Counted from the stretch's first letter, positions 35,628 to 45,099 are shown. The stretch: 64,000 bases of DNA from Nitrospira sp. (GCA_030123565.1 CP126122.1:3920800-3984799), one strand, 5' to 3'. The notes: generated from the sequence alone by a model not told the origin. Translations and numbers: made by a program.

Positions 35628-36590
35628 ATGCGGAGTCAAACGGTTCTTCAGATCGGATTGGGAATCATACTGGCGGCAGGCGCAGTACCCATCGCAGGTG
35701 CGACGGACACGTCAGGCGATAATAAGGACATGGTGCTTATCCCGAAAGGTGAGTTCACCATGGGGAGCAACGAACATTCGGACGAGTTCAGGCACCAAGT
35801 GGTGCTTGATGCCTACCTGATCGACAAGTTCGAAACCTCGAATGCGCGCTACAAAGAGTTCATGAAGGCGACCAGCCACCCCGCGCCGGCCTACTGGGAT
35901 GATCCTCGGCTCAGCAAGCCTGAGCAGCCTGTGGTTGGTGTGAGTTGGACGGATGCGAACGCCTTCTGCAAGTGGGACGGCAAGCGGCTGCCCACCGAGG
36001 CGGAATGGGAAAAGGCAGCCAAAGGCCCTGAGGGCGACAACCATTATCCCTGGGGGCATCACCTCGATCCGAAGAAAGCCAACTACGGGCAGAATGTGGG
36101 CCATACCACGCCGGTGGATTCCTACCCTGAAGGCGTGAGCGGGTATGGGGTCTATAACATGGCCGGGAATGTCTTCGAATGGGTCGAGGACTGGTATGAC
36201 CCGAAGTCTTACAATACCAGCCACGCGTTGAATCCTCGCGGTGCCGAGAAGGGCTACAACTTTGCCAATCAAGGCCCGGTGCGAGTGTTGCGTGGCGGCT
36301 CCTGGTTGGCGCCTGAAACCTCATTACATACCAGCCACCGGTTCTGGAATCAGCCGGAAAACAACTCCTATGGCGTGGGACTGGGATTCCGTTGCGCGAA
36401 ATCAGCCCAGACCGTTTCAGACGAAGCCGTGCAGGCGGGACGCGATGCGTTCATCCAGGCGCTGGTGAGCATGGGGGCGGAAAAGAATGCCGATGCCATG
36501 GCTTCCATCGAGAAGGCGTTGGCCGCAGATCCCAATAATAAAGAGTATCAAGCTACCCGGAATCTCATCAAAAAGAGCATGAAGAAGTAA
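35628..36590 (+). CDS. Exported SUMF1-fold protein 1
   Basis: 320 residues: signal peptide (cleavage near AGA), SUMF1/FGE-sulfatase domain (MVLIPKGEFTMGSNE, RLPTEAEWEKAAKG, NMAGNVFEWVEDWY, VLRGGSW, GLGFRCAKS), then a short helical C-terminus like a single TPR. In true formylglycine-generating enzymes two cysteines follow the RGGSW motif; here that segment (LAPETSLHTSHRFW) has none, so sulfatase activation is unlikely. Probably a periplasmic scaffold or accessory protein. AAGGAGG supports the start at 35628. Confidence 0.85.
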   Translation: MRSQTVLQIGLGIILAAGAVPIAGATDTSGDNKDMVLIPKGEFTMGSNEHSDEFRHQVVLDAYLIDKFETSNARYKEFMKATSHPAPAYWDDPRLSKPEQPVVGVSWTDANAFCKWDGKRLPTEAEWEKAAKGPEGDNHYPWGHHLDPKKANYGQNVGHTTPVDSYPEGVSGYGVYNMAGNVFEWVEDWYDPKSYNTSHALNPRGAEKGYNFANQGPVRVLRGGSWLAPETSLHTSHRFWNQPENNSYGVGLGFRCAKSAQTVSDEAVQAGRDAFIQALVSMGAEKNADAMASIEKALAADPNNKEYQATRNLIKKSMKK

Positions 36591-36655
36591 CTCGCACAAC
36601 GGCAGGGGGTGGCCAAGCCGCCTCCCTGCCGGGCTCTGAGGGCAGGAGGTCTGTT

Positions 36656-37717
36656 ATGAATAGTAGGATGAAGAAGGTCTTCGGGGTGGGTCTGGTCGTG
36701 GGAGTCACCATACTGACTGCGCCAGCCCATGCTGAGGAATCTATGATCCCAAAGGACATGGTGTATGTGGGGCAGGGGCCCTCTGTGATGGGTATAGAGA
36801 AAGAGGAGCCGGCAACCTCGAGCCGTCGCCTCACGGCCTACAACAAGCGGATGAAGACAGCCTGGTCTGCGGAGGCGTTTCACGACGAAGGGCCGGCCCA
36901 CATGGTGTTTTTGGATTCGTTCCTCATCGATAAGTACGAAGTGTCGAATAAGGATTACGGCGAGTTCATCAAGACGACCGGCCATCCGGCTCCGGCCTAC
37001 TGGGACGACCCCCGGCTGAATAAGCCGCAGCAGCCCGTCGTAGGGGGCAACTGGAACGACGCGAAAGCCTACTGTGAGTTTCGCGGGAAGCGGTTGCCGA
37101 CCGAAGCGGAATGGGAAAAAGCGGCTCGTGGTCCGCACGGTAACCTCTATCCCTGGGGCAACGACTTCGATTCTGAAAAGGCAAATTACGACAGGCATCA
37201 TGACGCGACCTTGCCGGTGGACTCGCATCCGGAGGGAGTCAGTTACTACGGTGTCTTCAACATGGCGGGCAATGTCTTCGAGTGGGTCTCAGATTGGTAT
37301 GATCCACAGTATTACGGCAGGCTGCAGACCATGGTGAATCCAACCGGACCGGATCAAGCCGTGTGGCTAGGGGGCACAGGCACCTATGTCGACCGTTTGA
37401 CCGTGGGCGAGAAGCGGGTCATTCGTGGCGGCTCCTGGATCGCGCCTGAAGGCACCATCCGTTCCACCCACCGGTTCTGGAACCATCCGCTCAATAACAG
37501 CTATGGCGTCGGGCTCGGGTTCCGCTGTGCGAAGTCGGCGCCGGCCGACTGGGAGCAACGCATCAGGGACAACTACATCACGGCCCTGGTGGAAATGGGT
37601 CGTGAACGATTTGCCGACGCCCAACAGGCGGTCAACCGTGGGTTGGCACTGGATCCTAAGAACGTTGAATTGCTGGAATTGCAGCCTCTCATTGAACAGT
37701 CAATGAAGCGGCGGTGA
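36656..37717 (+). CDS. Exported SUMF1-fold protein 2
   Basis: 353 residues, close paralogue of the preceding gene (shared HPAPAYWDDPRL, RLPTEAEWEKAARG, NMAGNVFEWV, HRFWNHPLNNSYGVGLGFRCAKS). A signal peptide precedes an inserted Ser/Arg/Lys-rich stretch of about 30 residues after the first strand. Again no cysteines follow RGGSW. The C-terminus is a TPR-like helix pair (RFADAQQAVNRGLALDPKN). It likely arose by tandem duplication. GGCAGGAGG precedes the ATG. Confidence 0.85.
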   Translation: MNSRMKKVFGVGLVVGVTILTAPAHAEESMIPKDMVYVGQGPSVMGIEKEEPATSSRRLTAYNKRMKTAWSAEAFHDEGPAHMVFLDSFLIDKYEVSNKDYGEFIKTTGHPAPAYWDDPRLNKPQQPVVGGNWNDAKAYCEFRGKRLPTEAEWEKAARGPHGNLYPWGNDFDSEKANYDRHHDATLPVDSHPEGVSYYGVFNMAGNVFEWVSDWYDPQYYGRLQTMVNPTGPDQAVWLGGTGTYVDRLTVGEKRVIRGGSWIAPEGTIRSTHRFWNHPLNNSYGVGLGFRCAKSAPADWEQRIRDNYITALVEMGRERFADAQQAVNRGLALDPKNVELLELQPLIEQSMKRR

Positions 37718-37770
37718 GCACGCGGGGCGGCTGGTGCCGGCCCGATGTCCCATATGACGGAGGCAGAGGT

Positions 37771-38139
37771 ATGAAGTACATCACCATGATCACCATCGCG
37801 AATGGTTTCGCCATACTCTTGAATGCGGTGGATCTACAGGCCGGGCCTATAGATCCCAGTCTCCATCCTCATCCGGAGAAGCTTCAGATGGTACATGAGG
37901 CGGAACATAGCGTGGACCATGCCTGGGAGGTCTACCATCGCGCGGCGCTGGGAGGCACCGTGGCGTCGCCCGATCTTCAGGCACAGATCGAACAGCACTT
38001 GCATGATGCCAGAACCCTCGTGACCCAGGCGCAAGAGGCCGCTGATCGGGGAGAGAGTCGCAAGGTAGAGCGCCTCGTCGGTGAAATCAAGCATCATACG
38101 GCCCAGGCAATCGCGGGGAGCAAGGAGCAGAAGAAATGA
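37771..38139 (+). CDS. Small exported helical protein
   Basis: 122 residues with a hydrophobic N-terminus (probable signal peptide ending near LQA), then a His- and Glu-rich helical body (HPHPEKLQMVHEAEHSVDHAW, HLHDARTLVTQAQEAADRGE). The clustered His could bind metal. The stop overlaps the next start (ATGA), so the genes are coupled. No known family; related in design to four-helix small-metal-binding proteins. Confidence 0.65.
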   Translation: MKYITMITIANGFAILLNAVDLQAGPIDPSLHPHPEKLQMVHEAEHSVDHAWEVYHRAALGGTVASPDLQAQIEQHLHDARTLVTQAQEAADRGESRKVERLVGEIKHHTAQAIAGSKEQKK

Positions 38140-38987
38140 CACAAGGTCTGAGGAGGAGAAGAGCCAGGTGGAGACGTATCGGTCTGTTCGTCACGGCAGT
38201 TTGCGCGGTCTCACTGTCGTCGGTTCTCGCAGCACCGTCCCTCAAGGAACTTGATCCGGTGACTATGGTCACTATCCCGGCCGGACCGTTCTTGATGGGC
38301 AGTCAGAATCCGAAGGGGCGAGCCGATGAGTGGCCCCAGCGGACCGTCTATGTCGATACGTTTTCCATTGATCAAGTGGAAGTGACCAATGAACGCTACA
38401 TGATGTTTGTCGCCAAGACAGGCCATCGCAGCCCCCCAAACCCCTATGGCACCGGCGTCCTGGTGTCGGCTAAGGGAATCGAACTGCTGCCTGTCGTGCA
38501 GGTCTCATGGTACGACGCCAAGGCCTATTGCAGCTGGGCCAAGAAGCGACTGCCGACGGAAGCCGAGTGGGAAAAGGCCGCCCGTGGGACCGATGGGCGT
38601 ACATTCCCATGGGGAAACGATCAGCCGACCACGACGCGGGCGAATTTTGACCGGGAGTGGGTCGAGGATAAGACGTTGCAGGCGGTCGGGTCGCTAGCCG
38701 GAGGCGACTCGCCATACGGGATCAAGGACATGTCCGGCAACGCTCGAGAGTGGGTGCAGGATTGGTACGATCCCGACTATTACGCGAATGCACCCGAGAA
38801 AAATCCGCAGGGACCTGAGAAGGGAATTGTCCGGGTGATTCGTGGAGGGTCCTGGCACAGCCCCCTCTCGGATATTACGGCAACCGCACGAGGACGAGGC
38901 GGGTTCGCATTGCAGACACATGGGACCGGCTTCCGATGTGTGCGCGGTGGTGAGGGTCTGTCGGGCTCAGACTCAGCGGCCAAGTGA
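38136..38987 (+). CDS. Exported SUMF1-fold protein 3
   Basis: 283 residues. After a basic region and signal peptide (ends near VLA), the SUMF1 domain is complete: MVTIPAGPFLMGSQN, RLPTEAEWEKAARG, DMSGNAREWVQDWYDPDYY, VIRGGSWHS, GFRCVRGG. It is more divergent than copies 1 and 2 and has no TPR tail. The two FGE catalytic cysteines are missing here too. Confidence 0.85.
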   Translation: MTQGLRRRRARWRRIGLFVTAVCAVSLSSVLAAPSLKELDPVTMVTIPAGPFLMGSQNPKGRADEWPQRTVYVDTFSIDQVEVTNERYMMFVAKTGHRSPPNPYGTGVLVSAKGIELLPVVQVSWYDAKAYCSWAKKRLPTEAEWEKAARGTDGRTFPWGNDQPTTTRANFDREWVEDKTLQAVGSLAGGDSPYGIKDMSGNAREWVQDWYDPDYYANAPEKNPQGPEKGIVRVIRGGSWHSPLSDITATARGRGGFALQTHGTGFRCVRGGEGLSGSDSAAK

Positions 38988-39175
38988 GGGGTATGTGCAC
39001 AAGCAATGGAACAACGAAGCAGGTGGGTGTTCCTTGGTGAGGTACCGCGCCTCCGCACGCGGCCTCCCGCTGAGAGGGATGGGTCCTTCCTTGGGAGGGA
39101 CCTGTCCCCTCGGTGAACCACCGGACGGTGTGGAGAGACATTGCGACTATCTGGCGCAGTGACGAGGAGGCTTCC

Positions 39176-39307
39176 ATGACCCACGTGATTCTCTATGGCA
39201 TCGCGATCATGAGTCTGAGCATTGGAGTGACGCTGGTAGCCCGGCAGCGGCAAGCAGCCCATGTCCTTGTACAGCAACCCGGATCGGGAAGGCTCCCTGT
39301 CCGATAA
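39176..39307 (+). CDS. Small single-span membrane protein
   Basis: 43 residues: MTHVILYGIAIMSLSIGVTLVA forms one transmembrane helix at the N-terminus, followed by a basic, cytosolic-looking tail. GAGGAGG lies 5 bp upstream. Position inside the operon supports expression. No family known. Confidence 0.55.
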   Translation: MTHVILYGIAIMSLSIGVTLVARQRQAAHVLVQQPGSGRLPVR

Positions 39308-39398
39308 CAGCCCTGTGCTTACCGGAACGTGCTGCAATCGAATTCAGGGGACCAGCATAGGTTCTTGGTCGTCCTTTTTCTCGCAGTCGGGGGTTCCA

Positions 39399-39632
39399 AT
39401 GGACACACATGGGACACCGGATACCTCTCCTTCCTCCGCTCCGCAGGCCGGCACCTGCGCCCGTTGCGGCGGGTTGCTGCTGACGCAGCACTATATGGAC
39501 TTACTTGATGATACCGGCCAGATCGATATCACGGCCTGGCATTGCACGATATGCGGTGAGGTCATCGATTCGGTGATTTTGAAAAACCGGCACAGCCCGT
39601 TGCCCAATTTGCTGTACGGCACGAAGGCGTGA
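39399..39632 (+). CDS. Small zinc-ribbon protein 2
   Basis: 77 residues; paralogue of the protein at 35276, with CARCGG, DLLDDTGQIDITAWHCTICGEVID and a short tail. The frame is open back to 39261, but the ATG at 39399 gives the same architecture as the paralogue. No strong ribosome-binding site. Confidence 0.65.
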   Translation: MDTHGTPDTSPSSAPQAGTCARCGGLLLTQHYMDLLDDTGQIDITAWHCTICGEVIDSVILKNRHSPLPNLLYGTKA

Positions 39633-39674
39633 AAGTTCAGTCAGCGAGTGACGGCCGCTTCTGACAAGAGAGAC

Positions 39675-39749
39675 ATGATCGATTCATCGGATGAGGCAAC
39701 AGTCGCTGAGGATCAAGAGAATCCGCCCGATGAATCGGGTGGTCAGTGA
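39675..39749 (+). CDS. Possible 24-residue acidic peptide
   Basis: ATG to TGA within the gap before the epimerase gene. The product begins MIDSSDEATVAEDQEN and is strongly acidic. The upstream sequence AAGAGAGAC is only a weak ribosome-binding site, so this is tentative. Confidence 0.25.
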   Translation: MIDSSDEATVAEDQENPPDESGGQ

Positions 39750-39788
39750 TTGCTAGCGCGGACCACTCCCGTGGCGGAGGAATGACAG

Positions 39789-40706
39789 ATGAAAATCATC
39801 GTGACCGGCGGAACAGGCTTCATCGGTCGTGCTTTGATCAATGAGTTGGCCGGACAGCGCCATGAGGTGGTCGTCTTGACCCGCAAGGCCGGTCGCCCCT
39901 CTCAGTCGTCGGTTCGTTTTGTGGAATGGGACGCGCGTTCTACGGGACCCTGGCAGGCCGAGCTGGCCTCGGCCCATGCAGTAGTCAACCTGGCCGGCGC
40001 GCCGATCGCCGAAGGACGATGGACGGAGTCCCGCAAGCAGCTTCTGCTTAACAGCCGAATTCTCGCCACCAGGCTTCTGGTGGACGCGGTAGCCCGCCGG
40101 TCCACAACCCTCCCCATGTTGGTCAGCGCCTCGGGCATTGGCTATTACGGAGCGAGCGACGATCGCCTGCTGGACGAGCGTTCCTCCCTCGGCGAGGGCT
40201 TTCTCGCCAATCTGTCTGCGGCCTGGGAAGCTGAAGCGCTGCGCGCCAGTCAGTTCGGGACGCGCGTCGTCCTGTTGAGAACCGGAATGGTCCTCGAACA
40301 GGATGGCGGCGCGCTACCGAAGATGCTCTTGCCGTTTCGCCTCTTTGCCGGAGGACCTATCCTGCCTGGGGCGCAGTGGGTGTCTTGGATCCATCGGCGC
40401 GATCTCATCGGCCTCATCCAATGGGCGATCGCGACGCCGACGGTTTCCGGTCCGGTGAATGCGGTGGCTCCCGGGGCGGTCACGATGACCACGTTCTGCT
40501 CGACTCTCGGGAAGGTTCTGCATCGCCCATCGTGGCTTCCTGTTCCTGGCCTGGCGCTACGTGTGGCGCTGGGGGAGCTGGGGACGTTGATGACGACCGG
40601 TCAACGAGTGCAGCCGGCGAAAGCGCTTGCCGGAGGATATGACTTTCGCTATCCGACGCTGGAACCGGCCTTGCGCGCCATCCTGGCTAAGGAAGACCGG
40701 CCATGA
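39789..40706 (+). CDS. TIGR01777-family NAD-dependent epimerase/dehydratase
   Basis: 305 residues. The extended-SDR start IIVTGGTGFIGRALINEL binds NAD(P). VSASGIGYYG and SWIHRRDLIGLI are typical of the TIGR01777 (YfcH-like) group. The true reaction is unknown in this family, but such genes recur in LitR/CarH light-response clusters with photolyase. It overlaps the next gene by 4 bp. Confidence 0.88.
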   Translation: MKIIVTGGTGFIGRALINELAGQRHEVVVLTRKAGRPSQSSVRFVEWDARSTGPWQAELASAHAVVNLAGAPIAEGRWTESRKQLLLNSRILATRLLVDAVARRSTTLPMLVSASGIGYYGASDDRLLDERSSLGEGFLANLSAAWEAEALRASQFGTRVVLLRTGMVLEQDGGALPKMLLPFRLFAGGPILPGAQWVSWIHRRDLIGLIQWAIATPTVSGPVNAVAPGAVTMTTFCSTLGKVLHRPSWLPVPGLALRVALGELGTLMTTGQRVQPAKALAGGYDFRYPTLEPALRAILAKEDRP

Positions 40707-41185
40707 GCGGCTTCATTGAATCCGTGATGCAGTATCTGCACGCCCTTGCTGCGGCTGTGCTCGTCGGCAAGGTGGTCCTGTTGTCTTTCGTCGTGGCCCC
40801 CATCCTGGCGAAGAATTTGGATCTGGAGTCGTTCGGCAGGGTCGTTCGCCGGCTATTTCCGGCCTACTATCTCTTGGGGATGGGAGCGGCTGCTGTAGGA
40901 CTGTTCTCTCTCACCGGTCTCGCGATCATAGGCGGGATCAGTCCGACGCTCCTGGTCGCGGGTGGACTCTGGCTCATGATCCTGGCGGCGGAGTCCTATT
41001 GCCGGTCGCCTCTGACCCCGCAGAGTAATGCGATGAGGGACCGACTGAAGGAGCAGGAGCAGCGGGGCGCCGTCGATGTCCAGTTGCAGGCGGCCTGGAA
41101 TCGACTGCATCAACGGTCGCTCTATCTGAATTCGTTTGTGCTGGTCGGGGGGCTTTGTCTGTTGGGATTTGGGGGGCGGTTCTAA
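40703..41185 (+). CDS. DUF4149-like membrane protein
   Basis: 160 residues with four hydrophobic segments (about 10-36, 52-75, 80-96, 137-155) and conserved-looking LHALAAAVLVGKVVLLSFVVAPIL at the start, as in DUF4149/TMEM205-type proteins. Inner membrane. Coupled to the epimerase gene by an ATGA overlap. Confidence 0.7.
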   Translation: MSGFIESVMQYLHALAAAVLVGKVVLLSFVVAPILAKNLDLESFGRVVRRLFPAYYLLGMGAAAVGLFSLTGLAIIGGISPTLLVAGGLWLMILAAESYCRSPLTPQSNAMRDRLKEQEQRGAVDVQLQAAWNRLHQRSLYLNSFVLVGGLCLLGFGGRF

Positions 41186-41205
41186 CTTCAGGAAGGAGAT
41201 CTCGT

Positions 41206-41688
41206 ATGTCAAGACATAGACACACAGCCACTTATTTGGTTCTTGGGTTGTTGACGGTTGTCCTGAGTCGATCGCCTGGAGAAAGTGGCCAGGTCTGGGC
41301 GGATGACGGGCAGAACAAGCCGGGATCGCAGGCGCCTTCATATGGCCTAGAGGTAACGATTCCGGATGGCGTCATCGGAGTGTCGCTGCATGTCGGAGCG
41401 GAGCGGGTCGGCGATACGGCCGTGCTCTACATCGCACATGTGTTGCCCGAAGGCCCGGCGCAGCAGGCGGGACTCAAGCAGGGTGATGAGCTCCTAACTG
41501 TGGATGGCGTCGCGGTGACCGGAAAGACCTATGAGCAAGTGGCTCTCATGGTGCGAGGCGAGCCCGGGTCGGTGGTGAAATTGGGGGTGAAGGGAGAGGG
41601 AGGTCTGCGCGAGATCTCCATCACGCGTGCCGCTAGTCAGACTCTGTACAAGGGACAGATGGGATCACATAGTGGCTCTGCTCGATAG
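41206..41688 (+). CDS. Exported PDZ-domain protein
   Basis: 160 residues with a signal peptide (ends near VWA). A single PDZ domain covers about 55-145: VLPEGPAQQAGLKQGDELLTVDGVAVTG and GEPGSVVKLGVKG. No protease domain. Probably a periplasmic adaptor. AAGGAGATCTC precedes the ATG at 41206; the longer frame from 41155 overlaps the previous gene and is not favoured. Confidence 0.8.
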   Translation: MSRHRHTATYLVLGLLTVVLSRSPGESGQVWADDGQNKPGSQAPSYGLEVTIPDGVIGVSLHVGAERVGDTAVLYIAHVLPEGPAQQAGLKQGDELLTVDGVAVTGKTYEQVALMVRGEPGSVVKLGVKGEGGLREISITRAASQTLYKGQMGSHSGSAR

Positions 41689-41696
41689 GTGGGTTA

Positions 41697-42218
41697 TGAA
41701 CAGGAGAACCATAGGCTAACCGTCATGCTCGCTCTAGCCGTCGCCCCGGTGTCGAGGCGCGAAATCCATCGTTCGGGGCGTCCACGGCGGCCAGCATCGA
41801 GAAGACGGGATTGTATCTGATGGCGGGCGATTATCGCCGGGCTCTGGAGGCCTGTGAGCGGGCGATTCAGGAGATGCCGTCTGCCGAAGCGTACCTCCAT
41901 CTCACCTATGTGTATCAGGCGATCGATGCCTATCTTGAACAGCTCTCCCAGGATGAGAGTTGGATGGCCGTGGAACAGTTGTATCTGAATCTGGCCTATC
42001 GGCATACGGAGGATCTCGTCGATCCTCCAGGCGGCCTGGCCCGCATGGCAAAAGAAATGATTCAAACCAGCGTTCGCCAACAGTCCGACCTCAGTGCCGC
42101 GATGGCGGTGCGGTTGAATAAAGCCGAGTCCGAGCGGCTCTGGCAGGAGCAGGCGCAGTGGCGGAAAGCGCATCCCACCACGTGGTGGCGGGCGTTGCCG
42201 GATTCCTGGGTCCGATGA
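41697..42218 (+). pseudogene. TPR-like exported protein with disrupted 5' end
   Basis: The main body (from 41811, 135 residues) has MAGDYRRALEACERAIQEMPSAEAYLHLTYVYQAI, a TPR-like helix pair. Protein-like sequence (AASIEKTGLYL) continues upstream in frame to 41715 but without any start codon. An ATG at 41697 with AGGTGGG upstream starts a signal-peptide-like stretch (MNRRTIG, then LTVMLALAVAP in the next frame) that would need one or two frame changes to join. Either the 5' end is broken or the real start is the TTG at 41811, leaving an unexported protein. Confidence 0.5.
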
Positions 42219-42275
42219 TGAACCCAAACGACGGGTGTCACGAACACGATGCCCGCAGGGAAGGAGATGGGGAAC

Positions 42276-42707
42276 ATGGCCAGGCACACAACTGAACGGG
42301 GTCTCGATATCAAACTGTTCGGGGCGCTCTTTGTGCTCGTGGGGCTGATCAATGTGCTCATTATCGAATTCTTCTCGGGCTATGCGCTGAAACTGTTCGG
42401 CGCCACGATCACCGGCCCGCTGGGGTATCTGGTCAAACTGCATTCGCCGGCCGTGCATTTCCTGATCGGCTACGGCTTTCTGTTCTTGCGGCCGTGGGCC
42501 TGGGGCCTGGCAATCGCGTACGGAGGCTTTGGCCTCATCAGCGAATTGATGAATCAGCTTTCGCTCGGCTTCCATCCATTACGAACGGGCTTCATGATCG
42601 CGATGGCGTTATTCCTATGGTACGTCGCCTGGAGACGGGCTCTGTTTGCCGACCCACTTCCTTCGACCCGTCGGATGGCCTCTTCTTCCCCGGGGGTTTC
42701 GTCATGA
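42276..42707 (+). CDS. Small inner-membrane protein
   Basis: 143 residues with four hydrophobic helices (KLFGALFVLVGLINVLII, FLIGYGFLFLRPWAWG and two more). AAGGAG lies 9 bp before the ATG at 42276. Its stop overlaps the photolyase start (ATGA), so the two are co-translated. Family not recognised; resembles DUF2127-like proteins. Confidence 0.65.
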   Translation: MARHTTERGLDIKLFGALFVLVGLINVLIIEFFSGYALKLFGATITGPLGYLVKLHSPAVHFLIGYGFLFLRPWAWGLAIAYGGFGLISELMNQLSLGFHPLRTGFMIAMALFLWYVAWRRALFADPLPSTRRMASSSPGVSS

Positions 42708-44149
42708 GAGGGTTGGTCTGGTTTCGTCGCGACCTCCGGCTCCGCGATAACCCCGCTCTATCGGCCGCGTGCAAGGAATGTCGCGAGATCGTACCGCTGT
42801 TTGTCTTTGACGAACCGTTGCTTCGCTCACATGTGTTCGGTTCCGCCTGCGTCGGCTTCATGCTGAATTGCCTGGAGGAGTTGCGCCGGTCGCTGGCGGG
42901 GCACGGCCTCACGCTCGCCTGGCGGATTGGCGAGCCGATCGACACCGTCATGCGGGTGGCCACAGATCTCGCAGTTGATGCGGTCTATTGGAATCGCGAT
43001 TACGAACCGGTGGCGCTGGAGCGGGATCGTACGATTCAGCAGCGTTTGGCACAACAGGGCCGAACGGTCAGAACGTTCAAGGACCATGTGGTGTTTGAGG
43101 CCGAAGAAGTGCGCGGACAGACCGGTGATCCGTTCCAACGGTACAGCGCCTACCGCGACCGCTGGTGGGTCAAATGGCGTGTGGCGGCTCCGTCGCTGCT
43201 CCCCGTTCCAGCGCTCTCGTCGGGGGGCAGGGTTCCTGCAGCGGACTCAGCGGCATGGCCTTCGGCGACGGCCCTTGGATACGAGTCCGTGCCCATATGG
43301 ATCGAACCGGGTGAGCAGGCCGCGCATGCCAGGTTGCAGTGGTTTTTGCGAGGGCCGGTCCATGAGTACGTCAGTGGCAGGAACCTTCCGGCGATCGACG
43401 GCACTTCAAAGCTCTCCCCCCATTTGCGTTTCGGGACGATCTCGGCGCGCACGCTGGTGCATGCGGCTCTGGACTCCCTATCAAAAGGCGGTCGCGTGTC
43501 CAGGGCCGATGTCTTGAGTTGGATCGATGAACTTGTCTGGCGCGAGTTTTTCCAGCAAGTCCTGGCGGCCTTTCCTCGCGTGGCCGAGGGACCGTTCAAG
43601 ACGAAGCCTGGGCTTCCCGCACCACGGCCTGCCGGGCCCGAGCGCGATCGATTGTTTGCCGCCTGGTGTCAGGGCCGGACCGGCTATCCGATCGTGGACG
43701 CCGGTATGCGGCAATTGAACCAGACCGGTTGGATGCACAATCGCGTGCGGATGGTCGTGGCCTCATTTTTGGTGAAGGACCTCCGGATCGATTGGCAGAG
43801 CGGAGAACGGTATTTCATGCAACAGCTCGTTGATGGAGACCTGGCTGCCAACAATGGGAATTGGCAATGGTGCGCGTCCACGGGCACAGATGCCATGCAG
43901 GGCTACAGGATTTTTAATCCCAGGATTCAAAGCGAAAAGTTCGATCCGGAGGGCGAGTACATTCGTCGCTACGTGCCGGAATTGGCTGGTTTGCCGACGA
44001 AATGGATTCATGAGCCCCAGCTCATGCCTCGGGAAGAACAGGATCGAGCAGGATGTCGCATCGGCTCGGAGTACCCAAGGCCCATCGTGGACCATCGGCA
44101 AGCCCGCCAGGAGTATTTGAATCTCGGCAATCAGCAGGTGGCCACATGA
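42704..44149 (+). CDS. phrB: Deoxyribodipyrimidine photolyase (class I)
   Basis: 481 residues. The N-terminal photolyase domain starts MRGLVWFRRDLRLRDNPAL. The FAD-binding domain has SKLSPHLRFGTIS, VWREFFQ, GRTGYPIVDAGMRQL, TGWMHNRVRMVVASFL and DLAANNGNWQWCASTGTDA, typical of CPD photolyases including the active-site Asn/Trp residues. It repairs UV-induced pyrimidine dimers using visible light. It overlaps the genes on both sides by 4 bp. Confidence 0.95.
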   Translation: MRGLVWFRRDLRLRDNPALSAACKECREIVPLFVFDEPLLRSHVFGSACVGFMLNCLEELRRSLAGHGLTLAWRIGEPIDTVMRVATDLAVDAVYWNRDYEPVALERDRTIQQRLAQQGRTVRTFKDHVVFEAEEVRGQTGDPFQRYSAYRDRWWVKWRVAAPSLLPVPALSSGGRVPAADSAAWPSATALGYESVPIWIEPGEQAAHARLQWFLRGPVHEYVSGRNLPAIDGTSKLSPHLRFGTISARTLVHAALDSLSKGGRVSRADVLSWIDELVWREFFQQVLAAFPRVAEGPFKTKPGLPAPRPAGPERDRLFAAWCQGRTGYPIVDAGMRQLNQTGWMHNRVRMVVASFLVKDLRIDWQSGERYFMQQLVDGDLAANNGNWQWCASTGTDAMQGYRIFNPRIQSEKFDPEGEYIRRYVPELAGLPTKWIHEPQLMPREEQDRAGCRIGSEYPRPIVDHRQARQEYLNLGNQQVAT

Positions 44150-45099
44150 CGACCAGACCACTTCGTCTCGGCATCAGCCGCTGCCTTCTCGGTGAAGCAG
44201 TTCGTTTCGACGGGGGGCACAAGAGGGATGACTTTCTGACGGATCTGCTGGGTCGATATGTCGAATGGGTGCCGGTCTGTCCGGAGGTTGAGGCAGGGCT
44301 CGGTACGCCGCGCGAAGCGATGCGGCTGGTCGGCGACCCGGAGCATCCTCGGTTGGTGACGATCAAAAGCGGAAAGGATCACACCCGGGCCTTGGAAGCG
44401 ATGAGTGCGAATCGGCTTCGTGAACTCGACGTGTTGGACCTGTCCGGTTTTGTCTTCAAGAAAGATTCGCCGAGCTGCGGGGTGGAGCGGGTGCGCACGT
44501 ACAACCAACATGGGATGCCGGGCAGGAAAGGGGTCGGATTGTTCGCGCGCGCCTACATCGAACGGTTTCCGCTGATTCCGGTCGAGGAGGAAGGGAGGCT
44601 CTGTGATGCCCTGTTGCGGGAAAATTTCATTGAGCGGGTGTTCTGCTACCGGCGTTGGCGGGACCTTGTTGAAGGCGGAGTCACCAGGCAGGCCGTGGTG
44701 CAGTTCCATACGATTCACAAGTATCTGCTGCTCGCCCATAGCGCCCCCCACTATCAACGGCTCGGGCATTTGGTGGCGCAGGCGAAAGAGTATCGCCCCA
44801 AAGACCTCGCACTTCGGTACGGCGAACTGTTCATGGGGGCGCTGGCCGTGAAGGCGACGGTTCGCAAGCATGTGAATGTGCTCCAGCACATCCTGGGGTA
44901 TTTCAAGGAGCGGCTGGATGCGCCGGAGAAAGCCGAGTTGGTGGAGGCGATCGCGGACTACCATCGGGGTCTCACCCCGCTGATCGTCCCCCTGACATTG
45001 ATCAAACACTACGTGCAGATCTTTGACGTCGCCTATATTCGCGACCAGGTGTATCTCAACCCTCATCCGAAGGAGCTCATGCTCCGGAATCACGTGTAG
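44146..45099 (+). CDS. DUF523/DUF1722 protein (YbgA-like)
   Basis: 317 residues. The N-terminal DUF523 has GISRCLLGEAVRFDGGHKRD and FVFKKDSPSCGV with conserved Cys. The C-terminal DUF1722 has HTIHKYLLLAHS and LGYFKERL. Such fusions commonly neighbour photolyase genes in light-response clusters; a 2-thiouracil desulfurase-like activity is known for some DUF523 relatives. It is coupled to the photolyase gene by ATGA. Confidence 0.9.
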   Translation: MTTRPLRLGISRCLLGEAVRFDGGHKRDDFLTDLLGRYVEWVPVCPEVEAGLGTPREAMRLVGDPEHPRLVTIKSGKDHTRALEAMSANRLRELDVLDLSGFVFKKDSPSCGVERVRTYNQHGMPGRKGVGLFARAYIERFPLIPVEEEGRLCDALLRENFIERVFCYRRWRDLVEGGVTRQAVVQFHTIHKYLLLAHSAPHYQRLGHLVAQAKEYRPKDLALRYGELFMGALAVKATVRKHVNVLQHILGYFKERLDAPEKAELVEAIADYHRGLTPLIVPLTLIKHYVQIFDVAYIRDQVYLNPHPKELMLRNHV

